Positions 26,536 to 35,483 of a stretch of 64,000 nucleotides of DNA are shown in pieces; within the stretch, counting starts at the first letter, position 1, and every line of letters begins with the position of its first letter. This DNA comes from Rhizobium redzepovicii (GTDB lineage: Bacteria > Pseudomonadota > Alphaproteobacteria > Rhizobiales > Rhizobiaceae). The notes under the pieces were generated by a model. The model was not told where the DNA came from. It did no database searches and saw nothing but the letters and a program-made list of their open reading frames with translations. The position numbers and the translations under genes were made by a program. The DNA lies in contig NZ_JAILYH010000001.1 of the NCBI RefSeq assembly GCF_019793435.1, positions 454,847 to 518,846 on the forward strand, written 5' to 3'.

Positions 26536-26707
26536 AACAAACCCTTTCATAGCAATTGACAGGCCGCACGTGCGGAATGCACGACGGATGATAATCTCGA
26601 TTTTGAAGAGGGAAGTTCGTCCAGGGCACGTTGTCGGCGTGCGATAACAAAAGTCAAACAAGCAATATCGACAATGCCGGTATAATCACTCAACCCGAAT
26701 TTGTCAA
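26536..26707 (-). promoter_or_regulatory. Promoter and long 5' leader of the cold-shock gene
   Basis: On the minus strand TTGACA (26707-26702) and TATACC (26684-26679) are 17 bases apart, near-ideal for the housekeeping sigma factor. Transcription would start near 26672, giving a leader of about 137 bases. Long structured leaders are typical of temperature-responsive csp mRNAs. The remaining 26708-26829 shows no gene. Confidence 0.6.
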
Positions 26708-26829
26708 CTTTCAGTTTTTTGAAACACTATATTCTCTAAAAGGTTGCATCGCCGCCGCTTTACATTGTCGCCGGTGCGTGACGCGTCATCGGCAAGGCCC
26801 GGAACGGATCGGCGTCACCAATGCATGCG

Positions 26830-29199
26830 TTACGAGCGCGGGCGCGTCTTCTGCGGATCATAATGCGACAGCGGCACGATCGTCGCCGGCAGGCGTTTCT
26901 GGTGACCGTCGAGCTTGCCGATTTCGACCTCGGTGCCGGGGTTTGCATGCATCACGTCGATGCGGGCGAGCGCGATCGTCTTGCCTAGGATCGGCGAGCG
27001 GGTGGCGCTGGTGACGACGCCGATCTGGGCCCGACCGATATGGATGCAATCGCCATGGCCGACGGCCTCGTTGGCCTTAATGTCGAGGCCGACGAGCAGA
27101 TGGCGCGGATGCTCCTTGCGCCGGATCAGCGCTTCGCGGCCGATGAAATCATCCTGCTTGGATTTCAGCGGCACGGTGAAGCCGATGCCGGCCTCGAACG
27201 GGTCCGTCTGGTCGGTGAATTCGTGATGGGCAAAAATCAGGCCCGCCTCGATGCGGACCATGTCGAGCGCCTCCAAGCCCATCGGCTTCAACCCGTGCGG
27301 CTGCCCTGCTTCCCAGACGGCGTCGAACACCGTCAGCGCATCCTTCGGATGACAGAAGATTTCGTAGCCGAGCTCGCCGGTATAACCCGTGCGCGAGACG
27401 ACGACCGGGGCGCCCTCGAAACCGCCGATGCGGCCGACGGTGAAGCGGAACCATTCGAGTTCGCCGATCGTCGGTTGGCGCGGCGCCGTCCAGATCATGT
27501 CCTTCAGGATATCGCGGCTCTTCGGGCCCTGCAGGGCGATATTGTGCATCTGATCGGTCGACGAGCGGACCCAGGCCTTGAAGCCCTTTTTCTCGGCCTG
27601 CTGACGCAGCCATACGCCGCTGAAATCATCGCCACCGATCCAGCGGAAATTCTTATCGCCGAGCCGGAAAAGCGTGCCGTCATCGATCATGCCGCCGTTT
27701 TCATAGCACATGGCGGAATAGACGACCTGGCCGGTCGACAGTTTGCGCACGTCGCGCGTCAGGCAGTACTGCAGGAGCTCCTCTGCATCCGGCCCCGTCA
27801 CCTCGAACTTCCGCAATGGCGAGAGGTCGATGACGGCGGCGCGCTCACGGCAGGCCCAATACTCCTCGACCGGCCCTTCGGCGGAAAAGCGGTTCGGCAG
27901 CCAGTAGCCGCGATATTCGGCATAGTCCCGCGTCAAGGCGGAGAGACGGGGATGGAAGGCGGTTTCGCGCGTCAATTCGGCGTCGGCGTCTGGGGTCATG
28001 CGATAGGCCACCGCTCGTGAGAATTTCTCTTTTCCGGAAAAAGTGCGGACGTGGATATCCGTCGGATCCCAGCCGTTCGCCGCGTCGATGTCGTCGGGGC
28101 AGGACGAAGAGACGCAGACGAGATCAGTCAGCGCCCGCATCAGCACGTAATCGCCTGGGCGCGACCAGGGCTCGTCGAGGTAGAGCTGGTTGTTGTGGTC
28201 GATATTGGTGTTGTAGAAATAATTCAGCGCTTCCCAGCCCTTGCGGCCGGCAATGCCGTAAGGCGCCAGCACCGCGTTGAAATTGTCCGTGCAGTTGACG
28301 TGGCCGGGATACCCCATGTCATCGTAATAGCGCGAATTGCAGGCGGTCGCGAAGGCATCGTGGCGCCCGACCGTATCCTGGACGATCTCAACCAGCGGCT
28401 CAAAGTCGCGGTCGAAGGCCTTGGAGGGCAGGCCGGGCATCGGATAGCTGCGGCTGAGCAGCGTGCGGGTCACCGTGGAATCCAGCGCGAGATCGAGGCC
28501 CTTGTCGACCTTGCGGGCGGCGAAAGCCTGGAAATCGGTGCATTGGCGTCCATAAACATCAATGATCTGGATGAATTCGCCGGCACGCACGAAATAGGCT
28601 GCGGCGGTCGCCGCCCGGATGCGGATATCCTCGATGGGGTCGGCGGCCGGTTCCGGCAGGGCGGAGGCATAATCGCGGATCAGCAGGCTGCGCTTGATCC
28701 TCACCTCGATCGGCGTCGCCGTATCCTGCGCCTCCGGAGACATCGCACCGGCGGGGGCTGCGACGATCAGCAGTCCCTTCATGGCAACAGTGAAATCCGC
28801 CCGGTTGCCCGGGCTCGATCCCGTCCCGAAAATGCTGAGCGCTCCAGCCGCCGCAAGATCGGCGCCGCGCCGCTCAAGCGCTGCGCGCGTGCGGGCGGCA
28901 CTTTCATCCTCTTCTTGAAGAATGGCCTTTAACCCGTCGGCTGAATTGCTGAATGTTGTTCCGAGGCCTGCCGCCAGGAAACGGCCTTTCTCATCGAGGA
29001 AGGAGATCTCGCAAACCTGTCCGCCCTCGCTGTCGATAACGCTGACGCCATCTCCGGACTCGACACGCACGACGACCGATCCGCCGCCCTTTGCTCTGTA
29101 GCGTTCCGTCCCCTCCGGCAGGGCAGGGATGCCGGGATAACGCACGAGGCTCGGAGCCGCGGGCCGCAGGCCCGTCATAACAGGATGAAGTTCTCGCAT
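26830..29199 (-). CDS. tdm: Trimethylamine N-oxide demethylase (DUF1989 plus GcvT)
   Basis: The 789-residue protein fuses two units: an N-terminal DUF1989 region (about 10-390; IQIIDVYGRQCTDFQAF, CNSRYYDDMGYPGHVNCTDN) and a GcvT aminomethyltransferase region (about 400-775; RAAVIDLSPLRKFEVTGPDA, VVSRTGYTGELGYEIF, MVRIEAGLIFAHHEF). This architecture is that of Tdm from Methylocella and marine bacteria, where a zinc site in the first domain converts TMAO to dimethylamine and formaldehyde, and the second condenses formaldehyde with tetrahydrofolate. It is divergent from an APC permease. It lies 4.3 kb from tmm, whose product is its substrate, with minCDE between. Confidence 0.88.
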   Translation of the reverse strand: MRELHPVMTGLRPAAPSLVRYPGIPALPEGTERYRAKGGGSVVVRVESGDGVSVIDSEGGQVCEISFLDEKGRFLAAGLGTTFSNSADGLKAILQEEDESAARTRAALERRGADLAAAGALSIFGTGSSPGNRADFTVAMKGLLIVAAPAGAMSPEAQDTATPIEVRIKRSLLIRDYASALPEPAADPIEDIRIRAATAAAYFVRAGEFIQIIDVYGRQCTDFQAFAARKVDKGLDLALDSTVTRTLLSRSYPMPGLPSKAFDRDFEPLVEIVQDTVGRHDAFATACNSRYYDDMGYPGHVNCTDNFNAVLAPYGIAGRKGWEALNYFYNTNIDHNNQLYLDEPWSRPGDYVLMRALTDLVCVSSSCPDDIDAANGWDPTDIHVRTFSGKEKFSRAVAYRMTPDADAELTRETAFHPRLSALTRDYAEYRGYWLPNRFSAEGPVEEYWACRERAAVIDLSPLRKFEVTGPDAEELLQYCLTRDVRKLSTGQVVYSAMCYENGGMIDDGTLFRLGDKNFRWIGGDDFSGVWLRQQAEKKGFKAWVRSSTDQMHNIALQGPKSRDILKDMIWTAPRQPTIGELEWFRFTVGRIGGFEGAPVVVSRTGYTGELGYEIFCHPKDALTVFDAVWEAGQPHGLKPMGLEALDMVRIEAGLIFAHHEFTDQTDPFEAGIGFTVPLKSKQDDFIGREALIRRKEHPRHLLVGLDIKANEAVGHGDCIHIGRAQIGVVTSATRSPILGKTIALARIDVMHANPGTEVEIGKLDGHQKRLPATIVPLSHYDPQKTRPRS

Positions 29200-29282
29200 T
29201 CTGCCCTCATTGGGGAGGATCGGGATGCCCCTCGGCGCCCACCCATACAGGTTACAAAATGGCGAGGGAAAGTAAAGTCGAG

Positions 29283-29313
29283 TTGACTAGAAAGAAAATA
29301 TCTTCACTATGCA
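29283..29313. promoter_or_regulatory. Promoter region between tdm and the permease, with shared element (copy 3)
   Basis: TTGACT (29283-29288) precedes a TATGCA (29308-29313) with a rather long 19-base spacer. Inside the spacer lies AAGAAAATATCTTC (29292-29305), which resembles the elements before glxB and dmmD but is a base shorter. The match is weaker than between the other two. Confidence 0.3.
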
Positions 29314-29451
29314 TAAAGGGTCGAGACTCGGGAATCCGTCGGGACACGGATCGCCAAAATCATCCGGGCGGGCTTGAGACTGTCAGGGAGACACGTTCAG
29401 GGAGACGTACAAAGATACGTCCGGGAACAAATCGAATGGGGAATTTCACCG

Positions 29452-31236
29452 ATGACAGACGTTGTGGAGGCCGGGATTCCATCCGGCACCGAAGGTAAGC
29501 TTGTACGCGCGCTCGACTGGAAGGGCGCATTCTGGGTGGCGGCGGGCGTGCCACCGCTCGTTCTCTTCTCCATCGGCGGCATTGCAGGCACGACGGGCAA
29601 GCTCGCCTTCGTCGTCTGGATCATTTCGATGGTGATGGGTTTCCTGCAATCCTTCACCTACGCCGAAATCGCCGGCATGTTCGCCAACAAATCCGGCGGC
29701 GCCTCGGTCTATGGCGCCACCGCATGGCTGCGTTATTCGAAGTTCATCGCGCCGCTGTCGGTCTGGTGCAACTGGTTTGCCTGGTCGCCCGTGCTGTCGC
29801 TCGGCTGCGCCATCGCCGCCGGTTATATTCTTAATGCATTCTTCCCGATTCCGGCGGCAGATTCGCAGATGGTCCTCGACTGGATCTCCGCGCATGCCGC
29901 GTCCATCACGGCCGATAGCCCCCGCGTCGCCGAATATATTGCTGCCCATGCCGGCACGACGCCCGATGACGCCGTCAAGGCGTTGCTGAGCACCGACGGC
30001 GTCGCCGCGCTGACGCCGTGGATCCGCAGCTGGTCGCTCGTCAGCTTCAGCATTCCCTTCCTCGCCACCGCCAACGTCAATGCCACCTTCTTCATCGGCG
30101 GCATCCTGATGCTGATCATCTTCGCGATCCAGCATCGCGGCATCTCCGAAACCGCCAGCGTGCAAAAGTGGCTGGCGATCATCGTGCTGGTGCCGCTGCT
30201 CATCATCGGCCTTTACCCGATCGTCAGCGGTCATATCCTTGCCGCCAACGTCACCGGCCTCGTGCCGCCGACGGCCGCCTATTCCGGCGCCGACGGCAGC
30301 TGGAGCAACGGCGGCTGGACGCTCTTCCTCGGCGGCCTCTATATCGCCGCCTGGTCGACCTACGGCTTCGAGACCGCCGTCTGCTACACCCGCGAACTCA
30401 AAAACCCGAAGACCGACACTTTCAAGGCGATCTTCTATTCCGGCCTTGCCTGCTGCCTGTTCTTCTTCCTCGTGCCCTTCGCCTTCCAGGGCGTTCTCGG
30501 TCATGCGGGCATGCTCGCGCCCGGCATCGTCGACGGCACCGGCGTTGCCGAAGCGCTCGGCGGCCTGATCGGCGCCGGCCGGGTGATCACCCAGCTGCTC
30601 GTCGTGCTGATGATCATGGCGCTCTTCCTCGCCATCATGACGGCGATGGCCGGTTCCTCGCGCACGCTCTACCAGGGCTCGAAGGACGGGTGGCTGCCGA
30701 AATATCTCGACCACGTCAACGAAAACGGTGCGCCGACACGGGCGATGTGGACCGATTTCGCCTTCAACCTCTTCCTGCTGGCCATCGCCTCGGATACCGG
30801 CGGTTACTTCTTCGTGCTCGCCGTCTCGAATGTCGGCTACATCATCTTCAACTTCCTGAACCTCAATTCCGGCTGGATCCACCGGATGGATTCCGGCCAT
30901 ATCGAACGCCCATGGAAGGCGCCGACCTGGCTGATCGGCCTCAACACCGTGCTTGCCTTCGTCAACGCGCTGTTCCTCGGCGCCGGCGCCAAGGTCTGGG
31001 GTTATTCCAACGCACTCTGGGTCGGCTTCATCTTCGCCGCCTTGATCCTGCCGGTCTTCGCCTATCGCCACTATGTGCGCGACGGCGGCAAATTCCCGGC
31101 AGGCGCAATGGAGGATCTCGGCCTCGTCGGCCAGGATCTCGGCGTCAAGAAAGCCGGCATGCTGCCCTATCTGGCACTCGCCGGCGGCCTGGCAATCGTC
31201 CTGATCGCCAACGTGATCTTCCAGCTTCCGGCCTAA
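29452..31236 (+). CDS. APC-superfamily permease (candidate methylated-amine transporter)
   Basis: The 594-residue protein has about 12-14 hydrophobic segments and APC-family blocks (GGIAGTTGKLAFVVWIISMV, GFLQSFTYAEIAGMFANKSG, AWSTYGFETAVCYTRELKNP, AMAGSSRTLYQGSKDGWLP). It imports amino acids or related amines by cation symport. The start MTDVVEAGIP at 29452 is chosen at the edge of the N-terminal hydrophilic leader. It has an unusually long loop near residues 140-185. Being divergent from tdm with a shared promoter region, it may carry TMAO, TMA or a related methylamine; that is inference. Confidence 0.82.
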   Translation: MTDVVEAGIPSGTEGKLVRALDWKGAFWVAAGVPPLVLFSIGGIAGTTGKLAFVVWIISMVMGFLQSFTYAEIAGMFANKSGGASVYGATAWLRYSKFIAPLSVWCNWFAWSPVLSLGCAIAAGYILNAFFPIPAADSQMVLDWISAHAASITADSPRVAEYIAAHAGTTPDDAVKALLSTDGVAALTPWIRSWSLVSFSIPFLATANVNATFFIGGILMLIIFAIQHRGISETASVQKWLAIIVLVPLLIIGLYPIVSGHILAANVTGLVPPTAAYSGADGSWSNGGWTLFLGGLYIAAWSTYGFETAVCYTRELKNPKTDTFKAIFYSGLACCLFFFLVPFAFQGVLGHAGMLAPGIVDGTGVAEALGGLIGAGRVITQLLVVLMIMALFLAIMTAMAGSSRTLYQGSKDGWLPKYLDHVNENGAPTRAMWTDFAFNLFLLAIASDTGGYFFVLAVSNVGYIIFNFLNLNSGWIHRMDSGHIERPWKAPTWLIGLNTVLAFVNALFLGAGAKVWGYSNALWVGFIFAALILPVFAYRHYVRDGGKFPAGAMEDLGLVGQDLGVKKAGMLPYLALAGGLAIVLIANVIFQLPA

Positions 31237-31252
31237 ATCGTCTCCCAAGCAG

Positions 31253-31284
31253 AAAAGCCGCCATGAAAAAACATGGCGGCTTTT
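31253..31284 (+). terminator. Rho-independent terminator after the APC permease
   Basis: A perfect 13-bp stem (AAAAGCCGCCATG with CATGGCGGCTTTT) encloses six A bases and is followed by T. It begins 16 bases after the permease stop. Confidence 0.9.
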
Positions 31285-31334
31285 TGCGTTGGTGGCTGCA
31301 GATCTGAGACAGCTTGTTGCTTATGGACCGAAGC

Positions 31335-32366
31335 TCAGCGGCCGCCTTCGATTTTGCGATGGCGCTGGTTGATGCCGCCCTTGCCATAGGGATAGTCGAA
31401 GGGCCGCGGGGCGCTGACCTCGTTGAGCCTCGTCATGTCATCATCGGAGAGCTTGAGCTTCATGGCGCCGAGATTGTCGGCCAGTTGCTCCGGCGTGCGG
31501 GCGCCGAGGATCACCGAGGTGATTGCCGGCTGTGCCGCCGTCCAGGCGAGCGCCACCTGCGCCATGCTGACGCCGTGCGCCTTAGCGATTTCCTCGACAA
31601 CGGCGATGATCGCCCAGGTTCGTTCCATCGCATTGCGCGGCGCATAGGATTCGCCGCCACGATTGGGATTTTCGCCGAGACGGGTGGCGCCGGTCGGCAT
31701 CTCGTCGCGCTTGTATTTGCCGGTCAGCCAGCCGCCGCCAAGCGGCGACCAGGGCAACAGCCCCATGCCGGCGTCCTGGCAGGCGGCGACGATTTCAAGC
31801 TCGATGTCGCGCACCAGCAGGTTATATTGCGGCTGCAGCGTCACGGGGCGCGTATAACCGCGCGCCTTGGCGATCTCCGAGGCCTTGGCGATATGCCAGC
31901 CGACATAGTTGGAAAAGCCGTAATAGCCGATCTTGCCTGAGGAAACCGCATCGTCAAGGAAGCGCAGCGTCTCCTCGATCGGCGTCAGCGCGTCCCAGGC
32001 ATGCATCTGGTAGAGATCGATCTGCTCGAGGCCGAGGCGGCGCAGAGAATCGTCGAGCGCCTGGCCGAGATGCCGGCGAGACAGGCCGATATCGTTCGGT
32101 CCGTCGCCCATCGGAAAGCGGCCCTTAGTGGCGACGAGCGCCTGGCGGGCTTCGGTCGGTCGGGCCTTCAACCAGCGTCCGATGATCTCTTCCGACTTGC
32201 CGGCACTATAGACATCGGCGGTATCGATGAAATTGCCGCCCCAGGCGAAATAATCGTCGAGCAGCTTGTGCGAGGACGCTTCGTCGGCCTCCGCGCCGAA
32301 GGTCATGGTGCCCAGGCAATAGGCGGTGACGACGGTCCCGCTGGGACCGAGCTTGCGATAATCCAT
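31335..32366 (-). CDS. Aldo/keto reductase
   Basis: The 343-residue TIM-barrel reductase starts MDYRKLGPSGTVVTAYCLGT at 32366. The active-site aspartate and tyrosine are in FIDTADVYSAGKSEEIIG, the lysine in LVATKGRF and the histidine in DLYQMHAWD. It uses NADPH to reduce carbonyl compounds. Nothing nearby shows the substrate; family members act on 4-carbon aldehydes, sugars or ketones. Confidence 0.88.
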   Translation of the reverse strand: MDYRKLGPSGTVVTAYCLGTMTFGAEADEASSHKLLDDYFAWGGNFIDTADVYSAGKSEEIIGRWLKARPTEARQALVATKGRFPMGDGPNDIGLSRRHLGQALDDSLRRLGLEQIDLYQMHAWDALTPIEETLRFLDDAVSSGKIGYYGFSNYVGWHIAKASEIAKARGYTRPVTLQPQYNLLVRDIELEIVAACQDAGMGLLPWSPLGGGWLTGKYKRDEMPTGATRLGENPNRGGESYAPRNAMERTWAIIAVVEEIAKAHGVSMAQVALAWTAAQPAITSVILGARTPEQLADNLGAMKLKLSDDDMTRLNEVSAPRPFDYPYGKGGINQRHRKIEGGR

Positions 32367-32593
32367 TTCTTCCTCCTCATGCGGATGCCCGCAGCCGACG
32401 CGCAAAATCGCCTTGGGTAGAAGCCGGGGCTTCCGCAATCTAATGACAATATCGAGCTTGAGGCGGCCGCGTGCCGCCGGATGACGTCTGGCGCCCTGGG
32501 CTCAATCTGGCGCAGGGGCGAGGGCAGCATAACCAATCCCGCCCGTGCCACAAGTGGGAAAAGATATTCCCGCAGGCCGTCGCGGACTGCGGC

Positions 32594-33862
32594 TTACGCT
32601 TTTGTCGAAAACGAACCGGCGATCAAATCGGCTGCGGCAACGCCGGTCTCGTAGGCGCCGTGCGCCGTCGAATAACGCGAACGCGAACAGGCTTCGCCGG
32701 CAAAGAAGATCCGTTCATCATGCGGTGCTGCGAGGACCCCGCGCAGATCGGAGGCGCCCGGCTCGGCATAGGAATAGGAGCCGCCGATATGGGGTGCCGC
32801 GGCCCAGGCCGAGATCGCCGCGACCGACAATTGCTTGCGGATATCTGCGCCGAATTGTGCCGCCAGTTCATCCCCGGCGAAGGAAAAGGCGGCCTCGCTG
32901 CCCTCACGCTCGAGATCATGGGCGAGGTCGCCGGCAAAATAAGCCTCGACGACAGGAGCGCCGAGCGGCCGGAGTTGATAGGTGCCGGTGGCAGCACGGC
33001 TGATAGAGCCGAGCATATGGGTATCGGCCGGCAGCGCCTCCGGTGTTGCAAGCCCGAGGAAGAGCTTGTCGGCGAGCCCGAGCGGCAGGCGCGCCGCCGC
33101 CTCGATCTTCTCAGGCAAGGGAGGGTCGAAGGCGATCTTGCCGGCGGCAAGGACATTAGTGGAAACAGTCACCAGCACCGCACGGGCGCTGAGCCCACCC
33201 TGGCTCGTCTCCATGTCGATACGGTGGGCATGGCGGTGGTCGATGCGCGTGACCTCGACGCCAAGCCTTACCGGCACCGGCCTGCCGTAACGGGAGATCA
33301 ATGTTCCATAGCCCTCGCGCACCCGCCAATCGGGGCCAGGGCCGGGGTCGTATCTCGTGTAGTCGACGACCGACGAGCGTTCCAGCTCGGCGCCGGTGAT
33401 ATAGGTGCCGATCGCCCGGATCTGGCCGTTCCAGGAATTGCCGGGTTCGAGCATCGCGGCCAGATTTGTGTCATCGCCTTCATGACTGTCGAGCCGGTCG
33501 AAATAGGCGCCGATCGCCTGTTGCGCGGCCTGGGTTACCGCATCGTCGCGCTGCAGCCGCCGGCCGCCGTTCCAGGGCGCCGGTGTGCGGTCGACCCTCA
33601 ATCCGACCTCGTCGGCAATACCGGTCCAGGCATTGGTTCGCGCGCCGTGCAGCCAGCCGCAGCCGAGATCGAGCGCGATGTCGGATGCTCCCGGCAGTCC
33701 GACCGACCAGGCCCTGCCGCCGAGACGGTCGCCGGCCTCCAGAAGCAGGATCGACAGATCCGGACGGATCGCCTGCAGACGCCGGGCGGCGGCAACGCCG
33801 CCGGCGCCGGCGCCGATGATGACGACGTCCTGTTCGACACTCGTAGCATTGTCACCGGGCAT
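32594..33862 (-). CDS. Flavin-containing amine oxidase / FAD-dependent oxidoreductase
   Basis: The 422-residue protein has the FAD Rossmann motif VVIIGAGAGGVAAARRLQA, the GG doublet DRLGGRAW and the C-terminal FAD segment RIFFAGEACSRSRYSTAHGA YETG typical of monoamine and polyamine oxidases. No signal peptide is seen. It presumably deaminates a primary or secondary amine to an aldehyde with peroxide. It lies near, but is not operonic with, the methylamine genes. Confidence 0.83.
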   Translation of the reverse strand: MPGDNATSVEQDVVIIGAGAGGVAAARRLQAIRPDLSILLLEAGDRLGGRAWSVGLPGASDIALDLGCGWLHGARTNAWTGIADEVGLRVDRTPAPWNGGRRLQRDDAVTQAAQQAIGAYFDRLDSHEGDDTNLAAMLEPGNSWNGQIRAIGTYITGAELERSSVVDYTRYDPGPGPDWRVREGYGTLISRYGRPVPVRLGVEVTRIDHRHAHRIDMETSQGGLSARAVLVTVSTNVLAAGKIAFDPPLPEKIEAAARLPLGLADKLFLGLATPEALPADTHMLGSISRAATGTYQLRPLGAPVVEAYFAGDLAHDLEREGSEAAFSFAGDELAAQFGADIRKQLSVAAISAWAAAPHIGGSYSYAEPGASDLRGVLAAPHDERIFFAGEACSRSRYSTAHGAYETGVAAADLIAGSFSTKA

Positions 33863-33977
33863 GGCTTTTCCTTTGGCTGCTCGCGCTCAGCTAAGCTTGC
33901 ATGTCCAGGAAAGGCAAGGGCTGGGGATAGAGCCGCGCGCGATGGATTAAACCGCGTCTGCGTGACATACAGGTTCG

Positions 33978-34958
33978 ATGAGCGTGCAGAGAGATTCGCA
34001 ACTCGACATGTTTGCCAAGCCGTCGCCGGCAGTCGCCAGGGCGCGCGCTCCCTCGCGCCGGCCGACGTCGCAGCCGGCCGCCAGTTCCGATGAGGACATG
34101 GCGCGTACGCTTGAAGAAAGCGGCAACTACCGCGTCCTGCGGAAACTGACAGCCCGGCCGATCGCAACGGTCAGACGGCCGGAATTTTCGCGGCTTGGCG
34201 TCATTCTCGATACGGAAACAACAGGTCTCAACCACCGCAACGACGAGATCATCGAAATCGGCGCCGTCGCCTTCACATTCGACGATGACGGCGCGATCGG
34301 CGATATCGTCGGCATTTATGGCGGCCTGCAACAGCCGTCGCGGCCGATACCGCCGGAGGTTACCCGGCTGACGGGGATCACCGATGCGATGGTAGAAGGC
34401 CAGGTCATCGATATAAGGCCGTTGAGCGCCCTGATCGAGCCGGCCGATCTGATCATCGCCCACAATGCCGGTTTCGACCGGCCGTTCTGCGAGGCCTTCT
34501 CAAGGATTTTCGCCGGCAAGGCCTGGGCGTGCTCGGTGTCGGAGATCGACTGGAGCGCCCGCGGCTTCGAAGGCACCAAGCTCGGCTATCTCGTCGGCCA
34601 GGCCGGTTATTTTCATGACGGCCATCGCGCGGTGGACGACTGCCACGCGCTGCTGGAAATCCTCGATCGGGAGCAGGGCGACGGTGAAAGCCCGTTCGCC
34701 GAGCTTTACCGCGCCAGCCAGCGCTCGCGTATTCGCATCTTCGCCGAACACAGCCCGTTCGAGATGAAGGACCATCTGAAGGCGAGGGGTTATCGCTGGT
34801 CGGATGGCAGCGACGGCCGGCTGAAGTCCTGGTGGATCGAAGTCGGCGAAGACGATCTCGACGACGAGCTTTCCTATCTGCGCTCGGAAATTTACCGGTG
34901 GAAAGAGGCGGAGCCGCCAGTCGTGCGGCTGACGGCCTTCGACCGCTTCAAACTCTGA
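33978..34958 (+). CDS. DnaQ-like 3'-5' exonuclease
   Basis: The 326-residue protein has a DEDDh exonuclease domain (about 75-235): VILDTETTGLNHRNDEIIEI (Exo I), IIAHNAGFDRPFCEAF (Exo II) and GHRAVDDCHALLEIL (Exo III). The N-terminal 70 residues are low-complexity and basic. A C-terminal domain (DHLKARGYRWSDGSDGRLKS WWIE) is conserved with rhizobial homologues. It is a housekeeping-like proofreading or repair nuclease, not the replicative epsilon subunit. Confidence 0.85.
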   Translation: MSVQRDSQLDMFAKPSPAVARARAPSRRPTSQPAASSDEDMARTLEESGNYRVLRKLTARPIATVRRPEFSRLGVILDTETTGLNHRNDEIIEIGAVAFTFDDDGAIGDIVGIYGGLQQPSRPIPPEVTRLTGITDAMVEGQVIDIRPLSALIEPADLIIAHNAGFDRPFCEAFSRIFAGKAWACSVSEIDWSARGFEGTKLGYLVGQAGYFHDGHRAVDDCHALLEILDREQGDGESPFAELYRASQRSRIRIFAEHSPFEMKDHLKARGYRWSDGSDGRLKSWWIEVGEDDLDDELSYLRSEIYRWKEAEPPVVRLTAFDRFKL

Positions 34959-35147
34959 CCGCGAAGCGGTTCGGACCCTGATCGAAAATACACCCAAATA
35001 TGCCGACCCATGCAAATGTCGCATAGGTGCAGTGATGCATTGGCGCTGCAACTATCGAAGGGCTCGTACTATATACCTCTCATCGAAGCGAACGAAGCGC
35101 CAAGGACTGGCAGCTAGGCTTCGAAAGCCCGCGGAAAGGGGATCATC

Positions 35148-35294
35148 ATGAACGTAGCACGCTCTTTCAATAACTGGCGCAAGTACCGTCAGACGGTCGC
35201 TGAACTGGGCCGTATGTCCACGCGCGAACTGGACGACCTCGGCATCGGCCGCGGCGACATCCGCAACGTCGCGCGCGCTGCCATCGCCCGCTAA
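35148..35294 (+). CDS. Small DUF1127 protein
   Basis: This 48-residue protein reads MNVARSFNNWRKYRQTVAEL and GRMSTRELDDLGIGRGDIRN VARAAIAR, which is the DUF1127 (YjiS-like) pattern. GGAAAGGGG lies before its ATG. In Rhodobacter a DUF1127 protein (CcaF1) is encoded just upstream of and co-transcribed with the CCUCCUCCC small RNAs, and the same arrangement is seen here (sRNA array at 35484). It is probably a small RNA-binding or stress protein. Its own terminator follows at 35332. Confidence 0.9.
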   Translation: MNVARSFNNWRKYRQTVAELGRMSTRELDDLGIGRGDIRNVARAAIAR

Positions 35295-35331
35295 CGGCCT
35301 GTAGACTGAGCATTTATTAAGAGTTTGGCCG

Positions 35332-35358
35332 GCGCCTGCTTTCTTCAGAAGCGGGCGC
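35332..35358 (+). terminator. Terminator after the DUF1127 gene
   Basis: GCGCCTGCTT pairs with AAGCGGGCGC (one G-T wobble) around TCTTCAG, followed by TTTGCTTTTG. It lies 37 bases after the stop and before the sRNA array, so read-through or processing would be needed for co-transcription. Confidence 0.7.
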
Positions 35359-35483
35359 TTTGCTTTTGTGCTTCAGTCGGGCCTGCACCGCGTGATCAAG
35401 CCGCCCGCTTTTCGCATAACGCATAGCTGCCCTGCAAAGAAATGCCTACCAACTAAGCAAGAAATAAGTATGATTATTTCTAT

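Noticed and set aside
29446..31248. 600-residue minus-strand frame opposite the APC permease
   Set aside because: Rich in Asp, Glu, His and Arg without domain motifs, as expected from reading a membrane-protein gene backwards.
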